Assembly (NCBI RefSeq): GCF_003201655.1
Contig: NZ_QJJU01000003.1
Span: 248,001-312,000, forward strand
Source: Mycolicibacterium moriokaense
Lineage (GTDB): Bacteria; Actinomycetota; Actinomycetes; Mycobacteriales; Mycobacteriaceae
Reading direction: 5' to 3'
DNA length: 64,000 bases
The position numbers and the translations under genes are program-made. Positions 28,673 to 36,439 of this stretch are shown in pieces. The notes under the pieces are model-generated. The model was not told the origin of the DNA, did not search any database, and worked only from the letters and a program-made list of their open reading frames with translations. Numbering within the stretch: the first letter of the stretch is position 1; the number at the start of each line of letters is the position of its first letter.

Positions 28673-29725
28673 ATGGCGTCACGTCCAGATTCCGGCGAGA
28701 TCGCCGCGCTGCTCGAACCGATAGTGCGGCGCAGGATTCCCGGCGCCGCCGACGCCCGAATCGCCAACTGGACTTCCGCGGACCGGGGCCTTTCGACCGA
28801 GACCTTCCTGTTCGACCTACTCCTCGACGGCCAGGAAGGCCCGACAACGCTGCAACGGTTGGTGTTTCGCCGCCCGCCCCCCGTCAGTCTGTACTCGGAC
28901 TACGACCTGCTGCGCCAGGTTCTCGTAATGAACCGGTTGAGGGACACGGCGATCAAGGTGCCGACCGTGTGCTGGCTGGATCGAGACGACACAGACCTGG
29001 GCACACCGTATTACGTGATGGAACAGCTGCCGACGATCGGCACCGCGAGCGACTTTCCGTCGTATCACTCACAGGGTCTGTATTTCGACGCCACGCCCGA
29101 GCAGCGGGCCACCATGTGGTGGGGCTGCGTGCAGACGATCGCCGATGTGCACGCATTGGACTGGCGCGGCCTGAATCTGGACAAGCTGCTGACACCGCAC
29201 CGCGGTGCGCACCCGCTAGAGCAGGTCGTCGCCTACTGCGACGAGCTGCTGATGTGGGCAGCGCCGGTCGGCAGGCGCCAAGAGTTCGGCGATGCCGTGG
29301 AATGGTTGCGCGACAACATCTATGAGCCGGAGCACCTCGTGCTTTGCTGGGGTGACAGCCGGCTGTCCAACATTCTGTACGGGGAGGAGTTCGAAGTCAC
29401 CGGGGTGCTCGACTGGGAGATCGCCTACATCGGCGATCACGAGGCCGACCTGGCGTGGCTGCTGTTCGTCGACTGGGCCTGCTCGGAATATGAGGGTGTG
29501 CCGCGGCTGGCCGGTACGCCGAGCCGGGAGGAGACCGTCGAGCGTTACGAGCAGTTGTCGGGCCTTGTAGTGCGCAACCTGCGATACAACGAAGTGCTCG
29601 CCGCGGTCGAGATCGGCCTGCCCGTCTCGCGGCTGGAGACCAGGCTGCGCACCGAGGGGCTACTCACCGACGATTTCGACCTGACCGGGTTCTGCGTCGA
29701 ACGAATCCGCCAGCTGCTCGACTAG
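28673..29725 (+). CDS. APH-fold phosphotransferase family protein
   Basis: 350 residues from ATG 28673, seven bases after the crotonase stop. Kinase-like elements: an N-terminal lobe with LQRLVFRRPPPVSLYSDYDL, the catalytic loop CWGDSRLSNILYG (Trp in place of the usual His before Gly-Asp) and the DFG-equivalent VLDWEIAYIGDHEADLAWLL. Such mycobacterial proteins resemble the N-terminal domain of ACAD10/11, which phosphorylates 4-hydroxyacyl-CoA. That role would fit the neighbouring enoyl-CoA isomerase, but is inference. Confidence 0.87.
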   Translation: MASRPDSGEIAALLEPIVRRRIPGAADARIANWTSADRGLSTETFLFDLLLDGQEGPTTLQRLVFRRPPPVSLYSDYDLLRQVLVMNRLRDTAIKVPTVCWLDRDDTDLGTPYYVMEQLPTIGTASDFPSYHSQGLYFDATPEQRATMWWGCVQTIADVHALDWRGLNLDKLLTPHRGAHPLEQVVAYCDELLMWAAPVGRRQEFGDAVEWLRDNIYEPEHLVLCWGDSRLSNILYGEEFEVTGVLDWEIAYIGDHEADLAWLLFVDWACSEYEGVPRLAGTPSREETVERYEQLSGLVVRNLRYNEVLAAVEIGLPVSRLETRLRTEGLLTDDFDLTGFCVERIRQLLD

Positions 29726-29919
29726 CGGCTCAGCGTTTCCGGCGCGCAGCCGTTGACTTTGAAGTGCGCCTCGATGATGGCACGCAGGGTGCGCCGGCAT
29801 CTGCCGCACTCACCGCCAGCGCCACAGGCTTCGGTGATCTGCTTCGAGGTTTTGGCGCCGTTGGCCACGACGTCGTTGACGACGTGGCTGGTGGCTCCCG
29901 TGCAGAGGCAGACGAACAT
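29722..29919 (-). CDS. bfd: Bacterioferritin-associated ferredoxin
   Basis: 65-residue [2Fe-2S] protein from the ATG of MFVCLCTGAT. The four ligand cysteines are C4 and C6 and the pair in GGECGRC. Bfd donates electrons to bacterioferritin to release stored iron. It lies 2 bp after a conserved hypothetical gene that is preceded by an IdeR-like box, and bfrA is divergent from that same intergenic region, which supports the call. The last codon overlaps the phosphotransferase gene tail to tail. Confidence 0.9.
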   Translation of the reverse strand: MFVCLCTGATSHVVNDVVANGAKTSKQITEACGAGGECGRCRRTLRAIIEAHFKVNGCAPETLSR

Positions 29920-29921
29920 GG

Positions 29922-30554
29922 TCAGCCCTGCTCGCCGATGCTCATGAGATGGGCGAACCTGCCGACGAATTGAGTGGGGTACGCGCCAAGGCCCGCGCTG
30001 GACATCCACTCCGCCGCGGCGTCCGGGTGATCGATCCACTGGCGGGCGCTGAGCTCGTCCGCGATCTCCTGCAGGATCATCACCTCTCGGCCGTCGTCGA
30101 GTGCCTGATACACCCAGATCTTCCGAACGCCGCCGCGCTTGAATCGCTCGATCCCGTCGTGCACCTTGTCCATCAGGGACGACACGTCGTCGACTGCGGA
30201 CATGACGCCGACCACCACCCGGCCGACGTGCTCAGGCGAGGACGGCCCGTAAAGGTCGATCTTCTCTACTACCTCACCGCCGAAGATCGGTGGAATATCG
30301 TCGGCGCCGGAAATGTCGAACCATTCGAATATTGCGGGCGACCGCAATACGTCACGAATTGAGCCAGCCTGCCGAATACCGATTGTCACCAATACCCGCC
30401 CGGGTTCCCAAATCGACGTGTACAGGACCACGTGATGGGCGCCGATCGAGGCGAGCGGGTCCCGGTGCTTCTTGAGCCATTTCCACATCTGGTCGACATC
30501 GTCGACGCGAAAATCGCAGGCAAGGATCAGTGAGTGTAAGTCGTACTCACTCAT
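29922..30554 (-). CDS. Conserved protein of two ferredoxin-like repeats, co-transcribed with bfd
   Basis: 210-residue soluble protein that I do not recognise by name. It shows an internal duplication. In the first half, LHSLILACDFRVDDVDQMWKWL leads to HHVVLYTSIWEPGRVLVTIGI. In the second, RVVVGVMSAVDDVSSLMDKV leads to KIWVYQALDDGREVMILQEI. The pattern suggests a dimeric alpha/beta-barrel fold. Each half ends in a similar helix (VLRSPAIFEWFDISG; WIDHPDAAAEWMSSAG). It starts 35 bp downstream of an IdeR-like box and is coupled to bfd, so a role in iron or heme handling is plausible. Confidence 0.8.
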   Translation of the reverse strand: MSEYDLHSLILACDFRVDDVDQMWKWLKKHRDPLASIGAHHVVLYTSIWEPGRVLVTIGIRQAGSIRDVLRSPAIFEWFDISGADDIPPIFGGEVVEKIDLYGPSSPEHVGRVVVGVMSAVDDVSSLMDKVHDGIERFKRGGVRKIWVYQALDDGREVMILQEIADELSARQWIDHPDAAAEWMSSAGLGAYPTQFVGRFAHLMSIGEQG

Positions 30555-30588
30555 GGCTTTTCCTGCCTACCGGACGGGTCGCAAACTG

Positions 30589-30607
30589 TTAGCGCAGTCT
30601 AACCTTA
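30589..30607. promoter_or_regulatory. IdeR-like iron box
   Basis: The 19 bases TTAGCGCAGTCTAACCTTA match the IdeR consensus TTAGGTTAGGCTAACCTAA at 14 positions, with the right half nearly perfect. The box is 35 bp upstream of the two-gene bfd operon and 186 bp upstream of bfrA. In mycobacteria IdeR represses iron-acquisition genes and activates bfrA at distant upstream boxes, so this site could act both ways. Confidence 0.62.
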
Positions 30608-30793
30608 CTTAGCGTAGCCAGTCCAGACTGGGGGGCTGCTCTGCGTCCCGACGTCCGGCGATCGTTGTCCAAACAACCGAAAACACGCGTGGCGCAAGCC
30701 ATAAGGTGCGCCCCTGTCTGGCAGCTGCACTAGGTTGGGACGGGCACGAAACAAGCCATACTTGACCGGCCCTCAAGGTGCTTAGGAGCAACC

Positions 30794-31279
30794 ATGCAAG
30801 GCGACGCGGACGTTCTGAAGCTGCTCAACGAGCAGTTGACAAGCGAACTCACGGCTATCAACCAGTACTTCCTGCATTCCAAGATGCAGGCGAATTGGGG
30901 ATTCACCGAGATCGCGGAGCACACCCGCAAGGAATCGTTCGAGGAAATGCAGCACGCGGAGGCAGTCACCGATCGCATTCTCATTTTGGACGGGCTGCCG
31001 AATTACCAACGCCTTTTCTCGCTGCGGGTCGGTCAGACCCTGCGCGAACAGTTCGAAGCCGACCTGGCCATCGAATACGAGGTGATGGCGCGGCTGAAGC
31101 CGGGGATCGTCTTTTGCCGCGAGAAGGAAGACGCCACCTCCGCGAACCTGTTCGAGAAGATCCTGGCCGACGAAGAAGAGCACATCGACTACCTCGAGAC
31201 TCAGCTGCAGCTGATGGACAAGCTCGGCGAGCAGCTCTACCTCGCGCAATGCGTGTCGCGGCCACCCACGTCGCTCTAG
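30794..31279 (+). CDS. bfrA: Heme-containing bacterioferritin
   Basis: 161-residue ferritin subunit forming a 24-mer iron store. The N-terminus MQGDADVLKLLNEQLTSELTAINQYFLHSKM and the end LYLAQCVSRPPT are near-identical to M. tuberculosis BfrA (Rv1876) as I recall. Ferroxidase ligands are visible: Glu in LTSELTAINQ, Glu and His in EEMQHAE, and EEEHIDYLE. The heme Met lies in the SFEEMQ segment. AGGAGC precedes the ATG. The upstream region carries an IdeR-like box shared with bfd. Confidence 0.95.
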   Translation: MQGDADVLKLLNEQLTSELTAINQYFLHSKMQANWGFTEIAEHTRKESFEEMQHAEAVTDRILILDGLPNYQRLFSLRVGQTLREQFEADLAIEYEVMARLKPGIVFCREKEDATSANLFEKILADEEEHIDYLETQLQLMDKLGEQLYLAQCVSRPPTSL

Positions 31280-31318
31280 AACCGCCAGCACCGTAACTTT
31301 TCTAGCCTGTCTAACGAT

Positions 31319-33385
31319 ATGGACAGCGTGACGACGAGTAGGGCAACAACGGCAACGGCCGCAGATCCCGAATCGAGCAGTGCGCTGATCAGCCCCCAGC
31401 GCCGCAACTTCGTTTTTGTTGCGGTGCTGCTCGGCATGTTGTTGGCCGCGCTCGATCAGACGATCGTCGCGACAGCGTTGCCCACGGTGGTCGCGGACCT
31501 CGGCGGTGCCGGGCACCAGTCCTGGGTGGTCACCAGCTATCTGCTGGCCTCGACGATCGCCACCGCGATCGTTGGCAAGCTCGGCGATCTGTTCGGACGC
31601 AAGGCCGTCTTCGCGGTGTCGGTGGTGTTCTTCTTGGTCGGCTCGGTGCTCTGCGGGATGGCCGGCTCGATGACGATGCTGGTCGCGTCGCGGGCCCTGC
31701 AGGGCATTGGCGGCGGCGCCATCATGGTGACCGCAACGGCACTGATCGGTGAGGTCATCCCGCTGCGCGACCGCGGACGCTATCAAGGCGCGCTCGGCGC
31801 CGTGTTCGGCGTCACGACGGTGGTCGGGCCGCTGCTCGGCGGCTTCTTCACCGACCACCTCAGTTGGCGCTGGGCGTTCTGGATCAACGTTCCCGTCGCG
31901 GTGGTGGTCTTCTTCGTTGCGATCGCGGCGATTCCTGCGCTTGGCAAGACCTCGCGTCCGGTCATCGACTACACCGGCATCCTCCTCGTCGGCCTCGGCG
32001 CATCCGGTCTCACATTGGCCACGAGCTGGGGTGGCAGCGAATACGCGTGGAGTTCGCCGGTGATCATCGGTCTGTTCATCGGCTCGGCGGCGGCACTGGC
32101 AGCGTTCGTGTGGGTGGAAAGCCGTGCGGCAGAACCGATCCTGCCGATCCGGCTGTTCCGCGACCCGGTGTTCACGGTGTGTTGCATGCTGTCGTTCATC
32201 GTCGGTTTCGCCATGCTTGGCGCGTTGACGTTCCTGCCCACCTTCATGCAGTTCGTCGACGGGGTATCGGCGACGGTGTCGGGGCTACGCACGCTGCCGA
32301 TGGTCGCTGGGTTGTTGCTGACGTCCATGGGCAGCGGCGTGCTCGTGAGCCGCACCGGGCGCTACAAGGTCTTCCCGGTCGTCGGCACCGCGGTGATGTT
32401 CGTCGGTTTTGTGCTCCTGTCCCGGATGGATCCCGCCACGCCGTTGTTACTGCAGTCGCTATATCTGTTCATCCTCGGCACCGGCATCGGCATGTGCATG
32501 CAGGTCCTCATCCTGATCGTGCAGAACACCTCGAATTTTGCCGACCTCGGGGTCGCGACGTCCGGCGTGACGTTCTTCCGGACCATCGGAAGTTCGTTCG
32601 GTGCAGCAATTTTCGGGTCACTGTTCACGAACTTCCTCAGCGGCAGGATCGGGCCGGCGCTGGCGGCAAGCGGCGCACCACCGGCCGCCGCTCAGTCTCC
32701 GCCGGCGTTGCATCAGCTGCCGCGCGACGTGGCCGCGCCGATCATCAACGCCTACGCGGATTCCCTTGGCATGGTGTTTCTGTGCGCGGCTCCGGTGGCC
32801 CTCATAGGGTTCATCGTCGCGCTGACGCTCAAGGAGGTTCCGCTGCGCGAGATGGACGCCGTCAACGCCGTCGATCTCGGCGAAGGCTTCGGCATGCCCG
32901 GCGCCGAGACACCCGACAAGGTCCTGGAAATCGCCATCGGCCGAATGATGCGGAACTCGCCGGAGATCCGGCTGCGCAACATCTGCGAAAAGCCCGGCTG
33001 CGACCTCGAGGTGGCGCGGCTGTGGGGACTTATCCAGATCTACCGGAACAACCAGGTCTTCGGCTCGGCGCGACTCACCGACATCGCCGACCGCCTTCGG
33101 GTGCCTTGCGAGGTGCTCGAGCCGACATTCGGCAGGCTGGTCGATACCGGCTACGCGCTGCGCACGGGTGATCTGCTGTGGCTGACGCAGGCAGGCGCCA
33201 AGCAGGTCGACGCGGTGTCGTCGTTATTGATCAACCGAATCGTCGAGAAGCTGGCCTCATCACCGATGTTCGAGGGGCGCCCGGACCGCATCGCGGTGGA
33301 GGCAGCGGTGGAGCGCATCGCACACCGGCTGCTTGTGCAGCGGGACTGGAACGACGAGCGGGCTGAACTCGCTGCTGCCAGCTAG
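31319..33385 (+). CDS. MFS drug exporter (DHA2, 14-TM) with C-terminal winged-helix-like domain
   Basis: 688-residue transporter matching Rv1877 in length and position. Fourteen TM helices span about residues 20-510; family motifs include LAALDQTIVATALP, GKLGDLFGRK and RALQGIGGGAI. Residues about 530-688 form a soluble tail (GCDLEVARLWGLIQIYRNNQV..., then LTDIADRLRVPCEVLEPTFGRLVDTGYALR and LTQAGAKQVDAV). This tail reads like a winged helix of MarR/ROK type and is not part of ordinary EmrB/QacA pumps. The gene follows bfrA by 40 bp. Confidence 0.92.
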   Translation: MDSVTTSRATTATAADPESSSALISPQRRNFVFVAVLLGMLLAALDQTIVATALPTVVADLGGAGHQSWVVTSYLLASTIATAIVGKLGDLFGRKAVFAVSVVFFLVGSVLCGMAGSMTMLVASRALQGIGGGAIMVTATALIGEVIPLRDRGRYQGALGAVFGVTTVVGPLLGGFFTDHLSWRWAFWINVPVAVVVFFVAIAAIPALGKTSRPVIDYTGILLVGLGASGLTLATSWGGSEYAWSSPVIIGLFIGSAAALAAFVWVESRAAEPILPIRLFRDPVFTVCCMLSFIVGFAMLGALTFLPTFMQFVDGVSATVSGLRTLPMVAGLLLTSMGSGVLVSRTGRYKVFPVVGTAVMFVGFVLLSRMDPATPLLLQSLYLFILGTGIGMCMQVLILIVQNTSNFADLGVATSGVTFFRTIGSSFGAAIFGSLFTNFLSGRIGPALAASGAPPAAAQSPPALHQLPRDVAAPIINAYADSLGMVFLCAAPVALIGFIVALTLKEVPLREMDAVNAVDLGEGFGMPGAETPDKVLEIAIGRMMRNSPEIRLRNICEKPGCDLEVARLWGLIQIYRNNQVFGSARLTDIADRLRVPCEVLEPTFGRLVDTGYALRTGDLLWLTQAGAKQVDAVSSLLINRIVEKLASSPMFEGRPDRIAVEAAVERIAHRLLVQRDWNDERAELAAAS

Positions 33386-33410
33386 ACTACCAGCGCCTTT
33401 AGGGCACTTT

Positions 33411-33424
33411 CTAGAACGTGTTCC
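33411..33424. promoter_or_regulatory. KstR-type operator upstream of the CMD-family gene
   Basis: TAGAACGTGTTCCA fits TnnAACnnGTTnnA with only the last arm imperfect. It lies 31 bp upstream of the ATG of the carboxymuconolactone-decarboxylase-family gene and 26 bp after the end of the exporter gene. Confidence 0.65.
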
Positions 33425-33455
33425 ACTTTTGTCCGCTCCGGCGTACGATTCGGCC

Positions 33456-33938
33456 ATGAGCCGAATTGGACCCTTCGCCGACGACGACGCTGCTGCCTGG
33501 GTGGTCAAGTCACCCGATATCGGAGTTGCGATGGCCGGGTTCACCAACGCGGTCTACAACAAAAATCGACTGCCGATGCGGGTCCGGGAGTTGGCCAGGA
33601 TGGTCATCGCGCTCGACAACGAATGCGTGGTGTGCCAGAACACCCGCGACTCGGATGGCATCGCGGCGGGCGTCGACGAGGACCTCTATGACCACGCGGC
33701 CGAGTGGCGGACGTGGCCGGGGTATAGCGCCCAGGAGCGCGTCGCCGCCGAATTCGCGGAACGGTTCGCCAGCGACCACACCGGTCTTCGGGACGACGAA
33801 GACTTCTGGGATCGGGCCAACAAGGAATTCAGCGACGAACTGCTGACTGATCTGGCGCTGTCCTGCGCGATGTGGCTGGGCATGGGCCGGATGCTGCGCA
33901 CGCTCGACATCGGCCAAAGCTGCAAGATCACGCTGTAA
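33456..33938 (+). CDS. Carboxymuconolactone decarboxylase (AhpD-like) family protein
   Basis: 160 residues from the ATG of MSRIGPFADD; upstream codons in frame overlap the KstR-type box and the previous gene. The AhpD-like helix with redox pair LDNECVVCQNTRD (CxxC) is near 52-62. AhpD peroxidase activity normally needs a His after the CxxC; an Arg is found near there, so the reaction is unclear. The operator upstream predicts induction during sterol use. Confidence 0.85.
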   Translation: MSRIGPFADDDAAAWVVKSPDIGVAMAGFTNAVYNKNRLPMRVRELARMVIALDNECVVCQNTRDSDGIAAGVDEDLYDHAAEWRTWPGYSAQERVAAEFAERFASDHTGLRDDEDFWDRANKEFSDELLTDLALSCAMWLGMGRMLRTLDIGQSCKITL

Positions 33939-33959
33939 TTCACTGACAGCAAGCGGACA

Positions 33960-35330
33960 ATGGCTCCTGTGACATCACGGGCAGCCAAACCCCTCGCCGC
34001 CGCGGCAATCGCTCAGCTGGAGGCCGACGGGGTCGCCACGTTGATCGGCACAGTTGTCAATCCCGCGGGGCTTACGCATGCCAAGACGGTGCCGCTCCGC
34101 AGAATGAGCACGTTCGCCGATCCCGGTCTCGGCGCGAGCCCGGTCTGGCATGCCTTCGCGATCGACAAGGCAGGCATCGTCTTCAGCGATGCCATCAGCG
34201 TGGTTGGGGACCAACGGATCCGCATCGACCTGAGCGCGCTGCGTATCCTCGGCGACGGATTGGCGTGGGCCCCAGGCGCTTTCTTCAATCAAGACGGGTC
34301 GCTTGACCCATATTGCAGTCGCGGAGTCCTGCAGCGGATCGAGGAACGGTTAACCAAGGCCGGCCTCGACACAGTGGTCGGCCACGAGATGGAGTTTGTT
34401 CTCGTCGGCCCCGACGGCAGCGCGTTGCCGTCACACATGTGGGCACAATACGGCCTGGCAGGAGTACTCGAGTTCGAGGGGTTCGTGCGCGACGTCATGG
34501 ACGCCGCATCGGGCTCCAGTGTCGCGATTGAACAGTTCCACCCGGAGTACGGCGTCAACCAGTTCGAGATCTCGCTATCCCCGCTGTCACCAGTTGCGGC
34601 AGCCGACCAACTGGTTCTGATGCGCGTCATCATCGGCAGGGTGGCCCGTCGGTATGGGCTGCGAGTCAGCCTTTCGCCAGTGCCATTCGCGGGTAGCGTC
34701 GGATCCGGTTCTCACCAACACTTTTCGATGAAACGCGGTGATACTCCACTGTTCTCGGGCGGAGCGGGAGTGGCAGGCATGACCGCCGAGGGGGAGTCCG
34801 CGGTCGCGGGACTGCTCGCGGGCCTGCCCGACGCACAGGGCATACTGTGCGGCTCCGTCCTTTCGGGGCTACGGATGCAGCCCGGTCATTGGTCGGGCGC
34901 ATATGTGTGCTGGGGAACCGAGAATCGGGAGGCCGCAGTGCGATTCCTCATCGGCGGACCGAGCAATCCGCTCGGCGCGAACATCGAGGTGAAGATCATC
35001 GACCCGTCGGCCAACCCGTACTACGCAACCGCGGCGATACTCGGACTCGCGCTCGACGGGATCGAACGCACGGCACCGCTGCCGCCCGAAACGAAAGTCG
35101 ACCCCGCTGCGCTCACCGACGATCAACGCAATAAGGCAGGCATCAAGCTGCTCGCGTCGAGGCAGGCCGACGCTCTCGATGCGCTTGACGAGTCCACCTT
35201 GCTTCGGGGCATTCTGGGTGACGAGCCGGTCGACGCCGTGATCGCGGTGCGCCGCTACGAGCAGGACACTTTCGGTGACCTGAGCCCCGAGGACCTCGCC
35301 GAGAAGTTCCGTCTGGCCTGGAGTGTATGA
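33960..35330 (+). CDS. glnA3: Glutamine synthetase-like gamma-glutamylpolyamine synthetase
   Basis: 456 residues with the GS catalytic fold: VGHEMEFVLVG near 138, FHPEYGVNQFEISLSPLSP near 195-212, SGSHQHFSM near 250. Position after the Rv1877-like exporter and before an amidohydrolase matches Rv1878 (glnA3). GlnA3 proteins of Streptomyces and M. tuberculosis are reported to glutamylate polyamines rather than ammonia, which is the function I favour. The stop overlaps the next gene by 4 bp (ATGA). Confidence 0.9.
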   Translation: MAPVTSRAAKPLAAAAIAQLEADGVATLIGTVVNPAGLTHAKTVPLRRMSTFADPGLGASPVWHAFAIDKAGIVFSDAISVVGDQRIRIDLSALRILGDGLAWAPGAFFNQDGSLDPYCSRGVLQRIEERLTKAGLDTVVGHEMEFVLVGPDGSALPSHMWAQYGLAGVLEFEGFVRDVMDAASGSSVAIEQFHPEYGVNQFEISLSPLSPVAAADQLVLMRVIIGRVARRYGLRVSLSPVPFAGSVGSGSHQHFSMKRGDTPLFSGGAGVAGMTAEGESAVAGLLAGLPDAQGILCGSVLSGLRMQPGHWSGAYVCWGTENREAAVRFLIGGPSNPLGANIEVKIIDPSANPYYATAAILGLALDGIERTAPLPPETKVDPAALTDDQRNKAGIKLLASRQADALDALDESTLLRGILGDEPVDAVIAVRRYEQDTFGDLSPEDLAEKFRLAWSV

Positions 35331-36439
35331 GTTTGTCCGCCCTGGCCGAGCACACCGCGAACGTGCCGCTGGTGGACCATCACGTACACGGCTGCTGGCT
35401 TAAGCCTCCCGATCGCCCCCGGTTCGAGAACGGCCTCAACGAGGCCAATACCGAACCGCTGGCGAGTTACGACTCGGCGTTCGACACCCAGCTCGGTTTC
35501 GCGATTCGCGCGCATTGCTCGCCGCTGCTGGGACTACCGAGGCACGCCGACGCGGACACGTACTGGAATCGTCGATGCGAACACTCAGAGTCCGACCTCG
35601 CGCGACTGTTTCTGTCGGAAGCCAGGGTGTCCGACTGGCTGGTGGACACCGGGTTCGCCGGCGGTGTAGCCAATCTCGATGCGCTGGCCGGACTGTCGGT
35701 CGGGAGTGCCCACGAGATCGTCCGACTGGAATCGGTTGCCGAAGCGGCCATCACGGCATCCGACGACTACGCGACGGCGTTTTGCCGCCTGCTCGACGGG
35801 CGGGCGAAAACCGCGATAGCCACCAAATCGATACTGGCCTACCGCGGCGGCTTCGACGGCGATTTGAGCGAGCCGGCATCCACCGAGGTGGCCGACGCCG
35901 CGCAGCGGTGGCGGGACAGTCCTGGCACCCGACTGACGGACCGGGTGCTGCTGCGGTTCGGCCTCTATCAGGCCCTGCGCCTGGGTAAGCCACTGCAGTT
36001 TCATGTCGGGTTCGGCGACCGCGACTGCGATCTCCATAGGACGAACCCGTTGCATCTGCTGGACTTTCTGCGCAACAGCGGCGACACCCCGATCATGCTG
36101 TTGCACTGCTATCCCTATGAACGCGAGGCCGGGTACCTCGCGCAGGCATTCAACAACGTCTACCTCGACGGCGGGTTGGCCATCAACTACCTCGGCGCGC
36201 GATCGGCTTCATTCATCGGGCGCCTCGTCGAGATGGCCCCGTTCCGCAAGATCGTGTACTCGTCGGACGGGTTTGGCCCTGCCGAGCTGCACTATCTCGG
36301 GGCACGGCTGTGGCGCAACGGGATTCGTGACGTACTCCAGGGATTCATCGACGCGGGCGAGTGGAGCGAAGCCGACGCCATCCGGGTGGTCGACCTCATC
36401 GCACACGAAAACGCGCGCAGGGTCTATGGCCTCGGCTGA
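35327..36439 (+). CDS. Amidohydrolase family protein (FluG N-domain-like)
   Basis: 370-residue TIM-barrel metal hydrolase, matching Rv1879. Metal-binding motifs are LVDHHVHG near 15-22, FHVGFGD near 225, LLHCYPYE near 263 and YSSDGFG near 310. It overlaps glnA3 by 4 bp. Fungal FluG joins the same two domains (amidohydrolase then GS-like) in one chain, so these two products probably act together, for example on gamma-glutamyl compounds. Confidence 0.88.
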   Translation: MSLSALAEHTANVPLVDHHVHGCWLKPPDRPRFENGLNEANTEPLASYDSAFDTQLGFAIRAHCSPLLGLPRHADADTYWNRRCEHSESDLARLFLSEARVSDWLVDTGFAGGVANLDALAGLSVGSAHEIVRLESVAEAAITASDDYATAFCRLLDGRAKTAIATKSILAYRGGFDGDLSEPASTEVADAAQRWRDSPGTRLTDRVLLRFGLYQALRLGKPLQFHVGFGDRDCDLHRTNPLHLLDFLRNSGDTPIMLLHCYPYEREAGYLAQAFNNVYLDGGLAINYLGARSASFIGRLVEMAPFRKIVYSSDGFGPAELHYLGARLWRNGIRDVLQGFIDAGEWSEADAIRVVDLIAHENARRVYGLG

